A stretch of DNA of 64,000 bases from Lactarius indigo (Eukaryota; Basidiomycota; Agaricomycetes; Russulales; Russulaceae), in assembly GCA_025766275.1 (NCBI GenBank), contig JAFKAC010000005.1, positions 2,418,001 through 2,482,000 on the forward strand, in the 5' to 3' direction. Below are positions 1-13,233 of the stretch, in pieces; position 1 is the stretch's first letter; the number at the start of each line of letters is the position of its first letter. Made by a program: the position numbers and the translations under genes. Below the pieces are notes generated by a model, which worked only from the letters and a program-made list of their open reading frames with translations, had not been told where the DNA came from and did no database searches.

Positions 1-21
1 AGAAGACGGAAGTTGAGACAT
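1..21 (-). CDS. 5' end of a further Goodbye-NACHT-ankyrin NLR gene, cut by the window edge
   Basis: The first 21 bases are the complement of a start codon followed by six codons (MSQLPSS), matching the start of the complete NLR genes at 10457 and 34237. The bases after the start codon also match the leader DNA upstream of those genes for several hundred bases. This is therefore the first exon of a fourth NLR copy that continues to the left. Nothing can be said about its integrity. Confidence 0.8.
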
Positions 22-1920
22 AGAGAAAGTTGAAGTAGAGTGATAGAACGCTTAGAGAGATAACAATCGCAAGTGGGCAGGGGGCAGTGATGCACACCAG
101 GACTGCAGGTACGCCTCGTGTACTATTGCCGTAACATTCCTAGGACCCAGCCACCGTATAGACGCGCACACACAAAACCGACACAGGCAAGACGTGACAT
201 CTGGATTCGTTCATCGCTCCCAGACGGGTCTTGCAAGTTACAAACCATGTTTTCACTGAACCGGAACAACTTCTCGCAAGACTTCTCGATCACCAAGTGT
301 AGGAGTGCAGTTGACACCAGCTGGCGAAGTCCGAGGTCGTGGAACTCCGGTGCGTGTCCTCACGTGCAAGTAGCTTATGAAGCAATGAAGCAATGTAAAT
401 TATTCCTAAACAAAAAAGGACGACACTCATCCCTGGCACATCTCCAGGAGCACCCCCAACTCAAATGTATTTCCAAACCAAGTGCTAGGCACTCGATTAC
501 TTTGCACTCACACAATAGCGATGTTGACCGATGGCAATGTTCGTCGCAGAAAATATTACAAATAGAATCAATGCCCAAAATAGGAAGAGGATAGTTCCCA
601 ATTGAGAAACATCACGTGCTGCCTGGCTTGTGCGACTGAGAGTTGGATGCATGGTAGGATGTGAATGTGACGACAATAGCTGTCAAAGCATGCCCGCCAA
701 TGTGTTTTGCGAGATCTGAGAAGTTGGACCTATGCCCTTAGTCACAACTGCGATCCGGTGACGAAGGAAAGACAGTCTCTGAGGATCGTCTTCTGGTTCA
801 AGCCGAACCTCGTAAGCAAGCTCGTAAGTTAGCCTTTCTCAGAGTAATAACTACTCTCGTTCCCATGCAATGCATCCGGCGAGACTTGACTGCCCTCGAG
901 CGTGGTGGGAACACTGGAGACCATGGAAGAGGGCTCCATCAAGAGGGGGTGACGTCCCAGCTCATAGCGAGCTTTATCACATCATGGATGTATTGAGTGA
1001 ATAAGATTGGACGATCGCCCAGTCGACAAAGGACAAGGGTCGAAAGAGATCGCCGGCAGGAGAGCGACAAGTGAGGACGCCCATTCCGGCAAGTCTCACA
1101 GATGACGAGGCTCTTTCACGATCACGTTTAGGATGCTTCTAACGAGGATAACCATTGACTGTTTTGATTCTGCTCGGGGACACTGACCCCCAGCGGGGAC
1201 ACCTCGGGCATATTTCGGGCATGCCAAAATTAGTGGCGTTGGTGCAATAGGTGATAAATAAGATCGACAGGAGATTGACAGGAGCTTGGAATGATGTCCT
1301 TACTTAAGACCACTGGGCGTAAGATGGTGCTGTCAGGGTTACTGAATTGTAAGTTACTGCACCTTGGCCGCAGTTCCCCTAATCCGGATGATATAGGGTC
1401 CACACGACCGTGAATCACTTCTCGTTGCTAACACTCCGTCCGGTATATGGATGGATATACCATACACGGAATAATCTCGCGCCTGGGAACGGGCGACGCA
1501 TTGTCGGTGCGGGCGGGATGATCGTTCGCAGGTGAGAGAGTGGAACCAAGAGTGGAACAACAGATTGATGCGCCCACCACGGACTATGCGACGGAGGCTG
1601 TGGGGACAGGCCCAACAATGACGCAGCGCGTGGGTCCTTCCGTTGAAAGACTACGATACATAGATCCTCGTACTGCAAGTGTAGATGATGCAGCAAGCGG
1701 TTGCACGCTCCAATCTAGTGTAACTATCCGCAGAACTGAGCACGTCCACAATTAAAGCGTCCCTTTACTCTTACCATATTGTAGGCTGAGCTGTACTGTA
1801 TTATTCTTGCCTTGTGAAAGAGTCAAGCAATAATTTATGAGCCCGAGCCGGAAAATCACAAGAAAACGAATAAGGAAAGAAAAAAGAAATAACAAATATG
1901 AAAAGTGTGGAGGAACAGAG
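22..1920. other. NLR leader and inter-gene DNA of unit 1, no gene seen
   Basis: This is the promoter side of the partial NLR and the downstream side of the first SFH1 pseudogene. Most of it recurs near 10.5-11.3, 24.0-25.9 and 34.3-36.7 kb with substitutions and indels. Bases 917-1110 match sequence at about 24.8-25.0 and 35.36-35.52 kb, which in those units lies beside MFS-transporter fragments. I see no open frame conserved between copies. Confidence 0.6.
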
Positions 1921-3823
1921 CTAGTATCGTATCCTTTTCGTCCTGGTCGAACTCTGGAACTTCGATGTCTCTCTCCGTAGCCGTCTGTAACGACCCAACC
2001 GGCATTAATAAAAATAGAAAAAGAAAGAAACCACACGACGCACCTACTCGCGCGCTCCCGCTCGATCTCGCGCCTCTCAACCTCCTCCTGCGACAGCATC
2101 TCCCACTGCGTCTTAAATTCCTCAGCTTCCGCCCAGTCCCTCCACACGCTCCGCAAGATCCGCGGTCCCCGACCCTCCTTCGGCGTCCAGCCCCATCCAA
2201 GCCCGAGCCCAGTCTTGTCCTTCATCACCCCGAGCCCGCTCTTGTCCTTCGACCCGTCCTCTGCGCTCGCTGCCTGCTCCATCGGGAACCCGCCAATGAC
2301 CCCCCACTCGATCGCGTCCTTCTTATGCTTCATCAATTCCTCGTGTACCGCATGCGCGATCAGCGGCTCTGCCTCGCCCGCGAGTCCAAGATCGAGGCAG
2401 AGCTGGTGCGTGAACTCTTCTGGTGTGAGTCCGGAGCGTAAGTCCCATTCGATGTGGTCGAGCAGATGGTGGTTGTCCACCTGCACGTCAATCTGAAAAG
2501 CAATAGGTTAGGGCGGCGGATGAGAGGAGGTGATTCGCGGGGGGACGCACGCTAAGAATAACACGACATTCTGGGATCTCGTCTCCGTTCTCACCTCCCC
2601 CGTCCACTGCGAGCTCCATACTGCCCACGCCGTCCTGGTCCTCCAACTGGGCGCGAATCTGCGCCGCAACGGTGTCTGCCCACGGCGCGGGCGGCAAAAC
2701 GAGATCAGCGCAGAAGGTGCGCGCGAGTTGTTCTGGCGTGACGAGCAACTCGTGTGAATTCCACACGAAGCAATCGCGAATGCGATGGGTGTCCATCTCG
2801 AACTCAACGCGAATTGGTACGAGCGCGACAGACCGCTGGGCCTGTTCGGCGAGCTTCTCCTCCGGACTACGGACCATGCAACGCGATGAGAGTGAGCAGT
2901 AAGAACGAGCAACAACAGATGAACTCACAAGTCTACGTGCTTCGTTGGTGCGAAGAGCTTTGCTATTACAAACTGGGCGGAGGAATCCAGCCCAGATAGC
3001 TCTGGTCCAGCTCCGTCCGAGACACACCCGTGGGAGTCCCACCGACCACATACGCTGTAGCACCATTGGTGATGCGCGCTGCGCGAATAGCTGTGCGCGT
3101 CCCACCGCTCACGACGAAATCCGACCCATCCGAGTCGACCTCCCATGCATCGGGGATATCATCTCCCGAGCCGGGATCACCGTAGCTCACGATGCCGCCC
3201 CGTTTGGGTGCATGGAGGTCAACATTGCTGTTGATGCTGCAGTAACAGTTGTCGAATCGGAGAGGATGGGCCGCGCGAGGAGCATGCGCCAGCTTGCAAG
3301 CGCGAAGCGTAGGTCGATTGTGGAGCTTGAGTTGTTAAGAGCGGGGCGCACAGTCTAGCGCTGCGCAGGTCGATCGGCAGAGCGGTCTGCGACACGGCTA
3401 CGGTGGGTGGTGGTGATGGTGGCTGATGTGCGAGGGGTTGAATGTGTGATACAGTGGTGGGAGTGGGGGCGACGGAGGTAACTACGGGTGTGGGGACGAG
3501 ATTGCCGTCTTTTTGCTAGACAGCTGCAGAGGGGTCGAAGAAGTCGACCAATTTGCTACATCTTTCTGGTAAGCTACATGAAAGGCGCGGTTATAAACAG
3601 AAGACGGGCGAAAAAAAGTGTGAAAAGAGTGTGCTCACCAGCGGTGCATCGCGACGTTGGAGTAGCATAAGCCTGACACTGGGCGCTTGGCAGGATGAAA
3701 AGGCTGATTAAGGGTCTGCGTCAGCTGGCTATCCGACATCGTGCCAAACTAGAGTACGGTATTGAATGTTGGCTGCAGTGTGCCAGAAACAGGAGCCGAG
3801 TGCTGATTCGAGTCACCAGCCAT
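1921..3823 (-). pseudogene. SNF5/SFH1 family pseudogene, array copy 1
   Basis: Aligns along its length with the intact SFH1 gene at 36.7-38.7 kb, including the N-terminal exon (start equivalent at 3823), the proline-rich exon, both SNF5 repeats and the basic C-terminal exon ending at the codon complementary to 1921-1923. The exons for the two SNF5 repeats are still open, and motifs such as RVEFEMDTHRIRDCFVWN are readable. Three lesions break it: an in-frame TAG in exon 1 after TFNTVL (about 3752), a 1-bp deletion in the proline-rich exon about 3.29 kb (shared with copies 2 and 3), and a private 1-bp deletion near 3.21 kb. A short product from an internal start cannot be excluded. Confidence 0.85.
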
Positions 3824-4372
3824 GGCTTTTCTGCTGACAGAGTCGGCGTAAAATTCGGAAAGAGAGCGTTGGAGAACAGAAAGTCGACAATAGAACCATC
3901 GACATGCACATACACGGGAGCGAGTCATGGGAACGTAGAAACGTCTCGGAGGTGATAGAGGTGGTCTAACCTGAGGTGAGAAGGACGGTGCGAAGGACGA
4001 CTCGGCTCTGCTTCGCCTAGCCCGTTTGCTCGTTGTTAATACGGTAGGCTCTGTTCGGTACAGTATTGCCAATGATTGGATAGGTGCTGTTTGAGTTGAG
4101 TCCCACTGGCAACGAGGGTGGATTATATAATCACTCCAATTCTTTTCAGTACCGAACTCCGTCTTGAACGGAGCCGAACCTTGTCTCCTTCGCGTCCTCT
4201 CGTGCGTGTCCATCACACCTGTTGATCTTACTTACTCACCGGACACCCATCAAAATTACATTGAACCTACTTTTATCCCTCTGGTCAGCCAGATGAGACA
4301 CCCACTGGTGTGCTCCCCTTGGGTCCGTCCGACCCCTACTCTGGCCTTGACTCTGACCGCAGTTCAGCACCA
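3824..4372. promoter_or_regulatory. Former divergent promoter between SFH1 and H2A.Z-like pseudogenes, with TATA-like box
   Basis: This interval separates two genes pointing away from each other. It contains TATATAA at about 4124-4130 (gattatataatcactcc), repeated at about 13.53 and 28.09 kb in the other units. The part next to SFH1 resembles the SFH1 side of the intact SFH1/polymerase promoter up to a gcttcgcc stretch and then diverges, so the duplicated block joins there to different DNA. Confidence 0.5.
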
Positions 4373-4873
4373 CCCTTAGCGAAGACTAAAGCCTTCCAGA
4401 CCCGTGGCGCGAAAGCTGGCCACCAGGTCTATTCCCTTTTCACCTTCACCTTGCTCTCGCGCGCTCTGCTACAGCAGCCGATCGTCGACGTTGCGCGGTC
4501 ATAGTGGTCCTAGTCGCCCTTTCGTCACATCTACAGATACAAGAAACAACACATGACGCAGAACAAAGTTCACACCAGCGTGAAGGCGGCTGGTAACGCC
4601 TCAGCGCCTCAGCGATACTTGGATGCCTTACGGCCGAGGTCTCGGGACCAACAGGTGCGTCGCGTGCTCTCCGATCTGTAGCTCACTCTTCCATTTACTT
4701 GTTCATCTTGAGATAAAGACAGCGTATCGAGATATTTCTACGTCAAGCCTATAACGCCACGGTATCTACGAGTGGTTGTCTAGGGATACGAGGAGCTCGA
4801 TCCGCTCGTGCGAGCGACGATCACTGATGGTGGCAAAGTGGTGGCGTCCGGTCGTTCGTTTACAGGAGCCTGA
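4373..4873 (+). pseudogene. Histone H2A.Z-like pseudogene, unit 1
   Basis: Three exon-like blocks translate to H2A.Z pieces. The first, after an acceptor at 4370-4372, reads AKTKAFQTRGAKAG, corresponding to the start of the histone fold. The second, from about 4555, reads TQNKVHTSVKAA and then AILGCLTAEVSG in another frame, corresponding to the family's TQNKV...AILEYLTAEV. The third, ending at TGA 4871-4873, reads VKPITPRYLRVVV, a stop, then GYEELDPLVRATITDGG, corresponding to VKRITPRHLQLAI followed by GDEELDTLIRATIAGGG. The internal TAG and the frameshift in the second block make it a pseudogene. The TAG is shared with the copies ending at 17582 and 28840. Confidence 0.8.
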
Positions 4874-5651
4874 CTACTTGCGAGGTTCAGAATCTGGGAG
4901 TGGCACCGGCATTATGTGCGCAATTGTGATTTGCACCGATGCCAAAACTCTGGAACAGGTTATCGAGATGACACCATTGTATATCTTGTTTTGTTTTTGT
5001 TTTTTTGTCTTATCCTCGGCTAATAGACTCGTCGCATTTACTCTTCTGCACAGAATCATGTAACGAAGCGCTGGTGTTTGGCCATCGGCCCCACCGATAT
5101 CACACCACACCAATGATATAAACTTATAATAAGCGTGGGTTATGGACGTTCTTGTGCGGGTTGTTCATCGTCAGGCAGGTCAGACCTCTTTATGTGCGCG
5201 AACACCCCTGCACCTCGTGGGACCGGAGATTGATATTAGCGCCGCGCGAAATAGCGGTACGGTGAGCACGCCGACCTTTCGAAAGTTCAAGTCATTTTCC
5301 GCAGCGCCTGTACGGCTCTTGTGCTACTGCTCCCGTGGATGTCCCGCCCTCATTAAATGTTGATATATGTCAATTAAAATCCCCGAAGACAGCTTCCATG
5401 AATCACAGTCACTCTCTGATTGTTGTGCCTCACGGCGTGGTCTCGACTCTGACAATGAATATGCATTGTACACTAAAGTGATGACACGGGGACAGTTACA
5501 TGCCGTACTACAGGAATTCGGAAGGACCGCACGTATTCTACACACGATGTCATACATAATCATGGGATCTACTGTAGAGGTAAGAGTCAGCGTACAGTAA
5601 ATAAGCAAGGCAATCGTCACTTACACGCGTCGACAAAGTCTAACATAGATA
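4874..5651. other. Interval between H2A.Z pseudogene and NLR 3' end, unit 1
   Basis: Recurs in the other units (about 17.6-18.4 and 28.8-29.6 kb). The NLR-proximal part, read on the minus strand, contains a good donor-like gtaagtgagg and an acceptor-like ccgtag just beyond the NLR stop codon, consistent with a spliced 3' UTR. The minus frame at 5324-5620 is open in all three copies, but its middle differs by indels, so I do not call it a gene. Confidence 0.5.
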
Positions 5652-8600
5652 TTATACCCGCCTCGTTCGTTCACCCCGCAGCGTGCTGGGAGAGTGCCGG
5701 GAGAGCAATCGTACGACGTTCCGTTGTCCAGCGCTACGGGCTACATCTAGTGCAGTTTTTCTGCCAAGGTTGCGCATCCGCACATCCGCACCGTAGTCAA
5801 GCAGGAGCTGCACAGTGCCTAAGTCTCCATGACCCGCCGCTCGATGTAATGGGGTCGATCTCATGTTGTTGCGGGAATTGACCTTCGCGCCGTGCTCGAG
5901 TAGTACCCGACAAACCCCGGGGTCACCGCGGTCCGCCGCCAAATACAGTGTAGTATTTCCCTTCTTGTTGTGCGCGTGCACATCCGCACCGTGGTCTAGC
6001 AATAACCGCAAAATGTCAGCGTTTCTAGCCCATGATACTTCGAGAAGTGGGGTATATCGATCATGGTTCCGGGAATCGACCTTCGCACCACGCTCGAGTA
6101 GGATCCGACAAATTTTGAGGTTACCTCCCCGCGCTGCCAAATGCAGCGGAGTATTTCTTCTCTTGTCGTGCACGTGCGCGTCCGCATTGTGGTCCAGCAA
6201 AAACCGCGAAACGCCATAATTGCGCTCCTGTAACGCAAGGAGAAGTGGGGTAGATCCATCGTGATTACGGGAATTGACCTCTGCATTGCGCTCGAGTAGT
6301 ATCCGACAAGCCTCGGGTTGACCGCGGGATGCCGCCAAGTGCAGTGGGGTATTTCCTCTCTTGTCGCGCACATGCTCGTCCGCATTGTGGTCCAGCAATA
6401 ACCGCAAAACGTCAGGGTTTCTACTCCCCGATGCTTTGAGAAATGGGGTAGATAGCTCTCCATCCCGCGAATTGACCTCCGCACCGCGCTCAAGTAATAC
6501 CCGACAAACCTCGAGGTGACCGTTGGACGCTGCCAATTGCAGCGGAGTGTTCCCTCTCTTGTTGTGCACATGCACATCCGCACTGTGGTCCAGCAACCTC
6601 AAAACGTCAGGTTCGCTATGCTTCATTGCAAGGAGAAGGGGGTTGGATCCGTCGTGATCCCGGGAATCGGCCTCCGCACTGCGCCCGAGCAGTATCTGAA
6701 AAACTTTGAGATTACCGTGAGACGCGGCCAAATGCAGTGGAGTGTTTCCGTTCTTATCGTGCACGTGATCGTCTGCGTTGTGGTCTAGTAATAACCGCAA
6801 GACATCAGGGTTTCCACTCCCTGAAGCTTTGAGAAATGGGGTAGATCGATCATGGTTCCGAGCATTGACCTCTGCATTACGCCCGAGTAGTACGCGACAA
6901 GCCTCGAGAAGACCATGGGAAGCTGCGAAATGTAGTGGAGTGTTTCCCCAAATGTCAGGCACGTTCACGTCCGCATTGTGGTCCAGCAATAACTGCGAAA
7001 TCTCGGGTTTTCTATTCCGCACGGCAATGAGAAGTGGGGTGGATCCGGAGCGATCCCGTGAGTTGACATCCGCATTGCTGTCGAGTAGTATCCGACAATC
7101 CTCGAGGCTACAGTAGGAAACTGCCAAATGAAGAGGAGTTTGTCCCTTCTTGTTGTACACATTCACATCCGCATTTTGGTCCAGCAATAACCGCAAAATT
7201 CCCAAGTCAGGGTTTCTACTCCTCAGTATACTGTGTAAAGGGGTATACCCAGAGTGATCCCGAAAATTGACCTTTGCATCGCGCTCGAGTAGTATCCGAC
7301 AGACTTCGGGGTAACCACGGGCCGCTGCAAAATGCAGCGGAGTCTTGCCGCTTTCATCCTGGGAGTTCGCGTGTGCGCCGCTGTCCAGCAGCCACTTCCC
7401 TATCTCATGATGTCCCACTTGCGAGGCAGTGTGCAGCGGGGTCGACTTGCTTCCAAAGTATGAATTGATATGTAGTCGAGTCCATGTGAGCGTAGTGCCC
7501 GAATTTATGTTGGCTCCACACTCGAATAGCAACTGAGCAACCCTGATATGACCCCCGAGCACCGACGCATGCAACGGAGTACCGCGTGAACCGACCCAAG
7601 CTTTTACTTGCTGCGGGTGCTTGATTATCAGGCGTTCCACTAAAGAGCGGAATCCCCTGCTTGCGGCGAAATATAAGGGAGCTGCTGAATGTAGTCCGCC
7701 TCCTCGCTTCGCAGCCATGAGATCCGACAAGAGATCATCGCGCCGGGATCGCAATTGGGCCCATGCTGAAAAATGTGGCTTGTCCGCGTCGAAGAAATCG
7801 TCCATTGCATCTTTTATCTCCGATTCCACATTTCCGATCTCCGCATGTCGATACCAATATTCCGCCGCGTATTCACAAAAAGGAATTCTCTCGACCTCCT
7901 CGATACTGTCTTCGTCGGTAGGGTCATACAGGGAGCCCAGGCGGAACAGCACGCCGAGACAAGCCTGGGCAAGGATCACGTGGGAAGGTTCGATGGGAAT
8001 ATGAAACTGGGACATTTCTTCCGCGCAACTCTTGAGCCGGTCCGATGTCAAGAATTCTTTTACCGAGAAATGCGAAAACTGAACAATCCGGGAGCCATTG
8101 TGGATGATTACGGAAACCAAACTGGAACAGGCCGACAGCACCGCTTCTTCTTGGTCTTCCCACCGCCAACCCGCGATCAATTTCGGGATTCCTCCTGTGC
8201 TCAAGTCGAACGCGAGCACTTCTGCGAGTTCCTCGACACGGAGTGGACGACTGGCAACCGTGAGACACTGCAAAAGTCGATACGCGAGCGCCCGATTCAC
8301 GTGATTGATCTCCTTGAGGATACGCATGTACGTCTCGTCCAGTGATCTGGGCAGTGCGGCGAGGACCTGACGCAGATTGGCAGGGAAACAGTGCCGCAAG
8401 ACCTCCAATTGACAAAAGACCCATCGGAACCTGTGTGAGCACATGAGATAACGGTATGATTATGTCGAATCGAAGACGCCCTCACATTCCGTCTGCATTC
8501 TTTGTCAGATTCTCAATGACCGCAGCCCTGTCGTCGTCGCGCCATTTCTTCATCCTTTCATCCGTGCGAACAATATAGGTAACATAGTTGTTGATGTCTC

Positions 8601-10457
8601 GCCTTTGTCCGCTTGAGTCGTGAATGGATAGTTGTTGAGTTGCCACAGTCGCGAGCTTGTTGCGAATATCGAACTCTGGGCGACTCGTGGCGCAGAGGCG
8701 CAGGTTAGGACGGCGAAGATCGACAAGTTCTTTCACCAGGTTCAAGACCATTTCGCGTGCAGTCGGGATGCCCGAATCGTTGGGACACTCGTCGAGAGCG
8801 TCCATGACGAGATATATCGGCACTTGTTCCGCCCTCTTGAGCATATTCTTGAGGCACTCCGCAAGCGAGTCGATAGTTGGTTGTTCCGATCCCTTTTTGT
8901 GTATGGTGTACAAGGAGAAAAGAGCGCCGAAAAACATATCGGATTGATCGGAGAGTTGGAAAAGGAGGGAGGATAATAAAGCGCGGGAGTCTTGTTTTTC
9001 TTTGTTCTTGAAATCGAAGTAAAAATACGCTAATAAGGCCGACCCGGAATCGGACATGGATTTGATGTCCCGGATGATCACGGAGCTTGTCAACCATATA
9101 AGTTCGACTAGGACGCAACTCGACGGGGGTCAACACACCTGAGAATACTCTTTCCGGAACCAGCTATCGAATTAGGGGTTGTTAGCGGCAATCAAAACTC
9201 AGATGGTAATGGGATACGTACGTCTTCCGTGAATCCATAACAAGGAACCAGAGGTTTTCCAAACCGCAAGGGTGTTCCCTTTGATGCACCAGGACGCGGT
9301 ACCCTCGTGATGAAGACCGGATGCAGTGTTGTAATTGACAGATGGATCTGGGGGAGCGATCCAGGTTCGAAGGTCCCTGCGTATCTCATTCCCTGTTAGA
9401 GATGTCAAACTTCCGTGGTCGTCGTCGGTGATGAGGTTAGAAGATCACGAACTATTTAGGTCGCTGACTTGACCGACCAGTTGTTGAATCGTCATCTCGG
9501 TCTCCTTTACACCTGATCAAGTAAAGGGCTAAGGACAAACTCGGTGACTGGCTAATGGAGGTATGACCGACCTTGAATGACGGAGCCGACCTTGTGGTCG
9601 ACGCCCTGTACATTGCCATCGATGATCTGCACCTTGTCGTCGATACCGTGAGCGATTGCCAGAGTTTCCGCTGCTGCCATCAGGGCCTCGGCTTGCGTCA
9701 ATTTGTCTAGACGCTGAAGCGCGTCCTCCACGTCCTTCCTTCCAACCAGCTTCTTCAGGTACTTCTCTGCACAAAACGTCGATATTGGGAGATATATCAA
9801 CACGGAAGAACATACTCATGGTTCCGCGCCCGATCTCCTTCGTCACGATCCCAAGGATCGACAGAACCTCGACCATGATCTTTACGATCACGTCCATCAT
9901 AGCTGCGGTCGGCCGGACTTCTATATGCTTTTCAAGACGCTTAAAAAAGTCGTCCATGCGGCCAAACAGCTCCACGAGAGCATCTTGGCTGGCGCGTACA
10001 TCCTTGACGGCCTAAGCGACGCATTTGTCACCAAAGCAATGCCGGGTCAAGAAAGATGCTCACTTGGAGCAGGACACCAATGCCCGCGAAGATCGCATTC
10101 GAAGGTGGGTATACCTATCGATTGAACACGTCAGAGGGTAGATCCCACGCCTTAACCTCTAGTAATTACCAATCCGACTGCATTTCCTAGGGTGGTGGAG
10201 AATGCGAACAAGACGTTGACGGTTGGATCGAGCCAGTTTGTCAGCTTTCTGTTTGCACTTTGAGATTCATCAACGGCCTGGAGTTGCGCTCGGAGAAGGT
10301 CGAGAACGGCAGCGGGAGAGTCGCAGGATGTCAGCTGGGTGGCTAGGGGATGGGCGGTAATATCGTTCTTTGTCTGCTTTTTGTATGCCTCCAAGGCAGC
10401 TGTAAATATTGCCTCGAAATTTGTGTTAGAAGTGGAAGAAGACGGAAGTTGGGACAT
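5652..10457 (-). CDS. NLR-type STAND receptor: Goodbye domain, NACHT NTPase, 20 ankyrin repeats (array copy 1)
   Basis: Nine exons join in frame: 10170-10457, 10064-10114, 9816-10011, 9572-9766, 9449-9512, 9222-9409, 9139-9163, 8486-9085 and 5652-8430, giving 1,461 residues. Residues 1 to about 180 match the fungal STAND N-terminal Goodbye domain (FEAIFTAALEAYKKQT, NWLDPTVNVL). A short linker of three heptads follows. The NACHT domain has a P-loop GRPGSGKS at 326-333, split by an intron, and a Walker B region IYLVMDALDE near 427-436. About 20 ankyrin repeats of 33 residues run from about 800 to the C-terminus. Fungal NLRs of this type are cytosolic NTPases thought to act in non-self recognition and regulated cell death; the ligand is unknown. 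One repeat is a residue short by an in-frame 3-bp loss. No lesion found. Confidence 0.9.
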
Positions 10458-11332
10458 AGAGAAAGTTGAAGTAGAGTGATAGAACGCTTAGAGAGATAAC
10501 AATCGCAAGTGGGCAGGTGGCACTGATGCACACCAGGACTGCAGGTACGCCTCGTGTACTAGTGCCGTAACATTTCTAGGACCCAGCCACCATATAGACG
10601 CGCACACCTACGGCAAGACGTCACGGTGACATCTGGATTCGTCCACTTGTTCGTCCATCGCTCCCAGGACCCAGACGGGTCTTTCAAGTTACAAACCATG
10701 TGCTCACTGAACCAGAACAACGTTTCGCAAGACTTCTCGATTACCAAGTGTAGGAGTGCAGTTGACACCAGCCGGCGAAGTTCGAGGTCGTAAAACTCCG
10801 GCGCTTGTCCTCACGTGCAAGTAGCTTATGAAGCAATGTAAATTATTCCCGGAATAATTGTCAACACTCCGTCCGATATACCATACGTGGAATAATCTCG
10901 CGCCTGGGCATGGTCGGCGCATTTGTCGGCGTGGACGGCAGATCGTTCGCAAGTGAGGAGTATAGAATAACAAATTGATGCGCCCACCATGGACGACGCG
11001 ACGGAGGCCGTGGGGACAGACCCAACAATGACGCAGCGCGTGGGTCCTTCTGTTGATATAGACTACGATACGTAGATCCTCGTACTGCAAGTGTAGACGA
11101 TGCAGCAAGCGGTTACACGCTCCATCCTAGCGTAAGTGTCCGCGGAACTGAGAATTAAAGTGTGAGGGTACCCCCTTTACCCTTACCATATTGTAGGCTG
11201 AGTTTATGCTGTATTATTCTTGCGTTGTGAAAGAGTCAAACAATAATTTACGAGCCCCTGCCGGAAAATCACAAGAAAACAATAAGGAAAGACAAAAGAA
11301 AGAACAAATATGAAAAGTGTGGAAGAACAGAA
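10458..11332. other. NLR leader and inter-gene DNA of unit 2
   Basis: Matches 22-1920 in unit 1 but is shorter: the block corresponding to about 400-1430 of unit 1 is missing, and the sequence passes from aagcaatgtaaattattcc directly to the block before the SFH1 3' end. No gene seen. Confidence 0.5.
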
Positions 11333-13233
11333 CTAGTATCGTATCCTTTTCGTCCTGGTCGAACTCTGGAACTTCGATGTCTCTCTCCGTAGCTGTCTGT
11401 AAGGAGGACCCAACCGTCATTAATAAAGATAGAAATCGCACGACGCACCTACTCGCACGCTCCCGCTCGATCTCGCACCTCTCGACCTCCTCCTGCGACA
11501 GCATCTCCCACCGCGTCTTAAATTCCTCAGCTTCCACCCAATGCCTCCACACGCTCCGCAAAATCCGCGGTCCCTGACCCTCCTTCGGCGTCCGGCCCCA
11601 TCCAAGCCCAAGCCCAGTCTTGTCCTTCATCACCCCGAGCCCGCTCTTGTCCTTCGACCCGTCCTCTGCGCTCCCCGCCTGTTCCATGGAGAACCCGCCA
11701 ATGACCGCCCACTCGATCGCGTCCTTCTTATGCTTCATCAGTTCCTCGTGCACCGCATGCACGATCAGGGGCTCTGCCTCGCCCGCAAGTCCGAGATCGA
11801 GGCAGAGCTGGTGCGTGAACTGAACTCTTCTGGTGTGAGTCCGGAACGCAAGTCCCACTTGATGTGGTCGAGCAGGTGGTGATTGTCCACCTGCACGTCG
11901 ATCTGAAAGGCGATAGGTTAGGGCGGATGAGAGGAGGTGATTGGCGGGGGGGACGCACGCTAAGAATGACACGACATTCTGGGATCTCATCTCCGCTCTC
12001 ACCTCCCTCATCCACTGCAAGCTCCATACTGCCCACGCCGTCCTGGTCCTCCAACTGGGCGCGAATCTGCGCCGCAACGGTGTCTGCCCACGGCGCGGGC
12101 GGCAAAACGAGATCAGCGCAGAAGGTGCGCGCGATTTGTTCTGGCGTGACGAGCAACTCGTGTGAATTCCACACGAAGCAATCGCGAATGCGATGGGTGT
12201 CCATCTCGAACTCAACGCGAATTGGTACGAGCGCGACAGACCGCTGGGCCTGTTCCGCGAGCTTCTCCTCCGGACTACGGACCATGCAACGCGATGAGAG
12301 TGAGCAGTAAGAACGAGCCACAACAGATGAACTCACAAGTCTACGTGCTTCGTTGGTGCGAAGAGCTTTGCTATTACGAACTGGGCGGAGGAATCCAGCC
12401 CAGATAGCTCTGGTCCAGCTCCGTCCGAGACACACCCGTGGGAGTCCCACCGACCGCATACGCTGTAGTACCATTGGTGATGCGCGCTGCGCGAATAGCT
12501 GTGCGCGTCCCACCGCTCACGACGAAATCCGACCCGTCCGAGTCGACCTCCCCCGCATCGGGGATATCATCTCCCGAGCCGGGATCAGCATAGCTCACGA
12601 CGCCGCTACGTCTCGGGCGCGTCGAGGTCGACGCTGCTGTCGTTGCTGCGGCAACGGTAGTCGAGCCGGAGAGGACGGGCCGCGCGAGGAGCATGCGCCA
12701 GCTTGCAAGTGCGAAGCGTAGGTCGATTGCAGAGCCTGAGCTGTTAGGAGCGGGGCACGCAGTCTAGCGCTGCACAGATCGATCGGCAGAGCGGTCTGCG
12801 ACGCGGCTATGGTGGGTGGTGGTGATGAAGGCCGATACACGAGGGGTTGAATGTGTGATACAGTGGCAGGAGTGGAGGCGACGGAGATAGCCACGGGTGT
12901 GGGGACGAGATTGCTGTTTTTTTGCCAGGCAGCTGCGGAGGGGTCGAAGAAGTCGAACAATTTGCGATATCTTTCTGGTAAGCTGCATGAAAGGGCGGTT
13001 ATAAACAGGAGACGGGCGAAAAAAAGTGTGAAAAGAGTGCGCTCACCAGCGGTGCATTGGGGTGTTGGAGTAGCATAAGCCTGACACTGAGCGCCTGACA
13101 GGATGAGAAAGCTGGCTAATGGTCTGCGTCAGCTGGCTATCCGGCATCGTGCTAAACTATAGAGTACGGTGTTGAATGTTGGCTGCAGTAAGCCAGGAAC
13201 AGGAACCGAGTGCTGATTCGAGTCGCCGGCCAT
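11333..13233 (-). pseudogene. SNF5/SFH1 family pseudogene, array copy 2
   Basis: Full-length match to the intact SFH1 gene, start equivalent at 13233. Lesions: exon 1 has a TA insertion shifting the frame after TFNTVL; the proline-rich exon carries the same 1-bp deletion as copies 1 and 3 (about 12.69 kb); and a private 5-bp tandem duplication (tgaac) at about 11816-11825 shifts the frame inside the second SNF5 repeat. The first SNF5 repeat exon (about 11.98-12.29 kb) is open and almost identical to copy 1. No full-length product is possible. Confidence 0.88.

Larger units (their letters stand above)
1..10436. repeat. Tandem array unit 1 (10,436 bp)
   Basis: Positions 1, 10437, 23928 and 34217 begin with the same sequence (agaagacggaa...), and the order of contents after each is the same: NLR leader, SFH1 pseudogene, H2A.Z-like pseudogene, NLR gene. 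This defines a direct tandem repeat. Unit 1 holds the SFH1 pseudogene at 1.9-3.8 kb, the H2A.Z pseudogene at 4.4-4.9 kb and the NLR at 5.7-10.5 kb. The register is arbitrary and set by the window start. Confidence 0.9.

Noticed and set aside
5324..5620. Minus-strand frame of about 98 codons just downstream of each NLR, open in all three units
   Set aside because: Middle segments differ by indels between copies and splice-like signals suggest a 3' UTR. No family recognised, so it is probably open by recent duplication.
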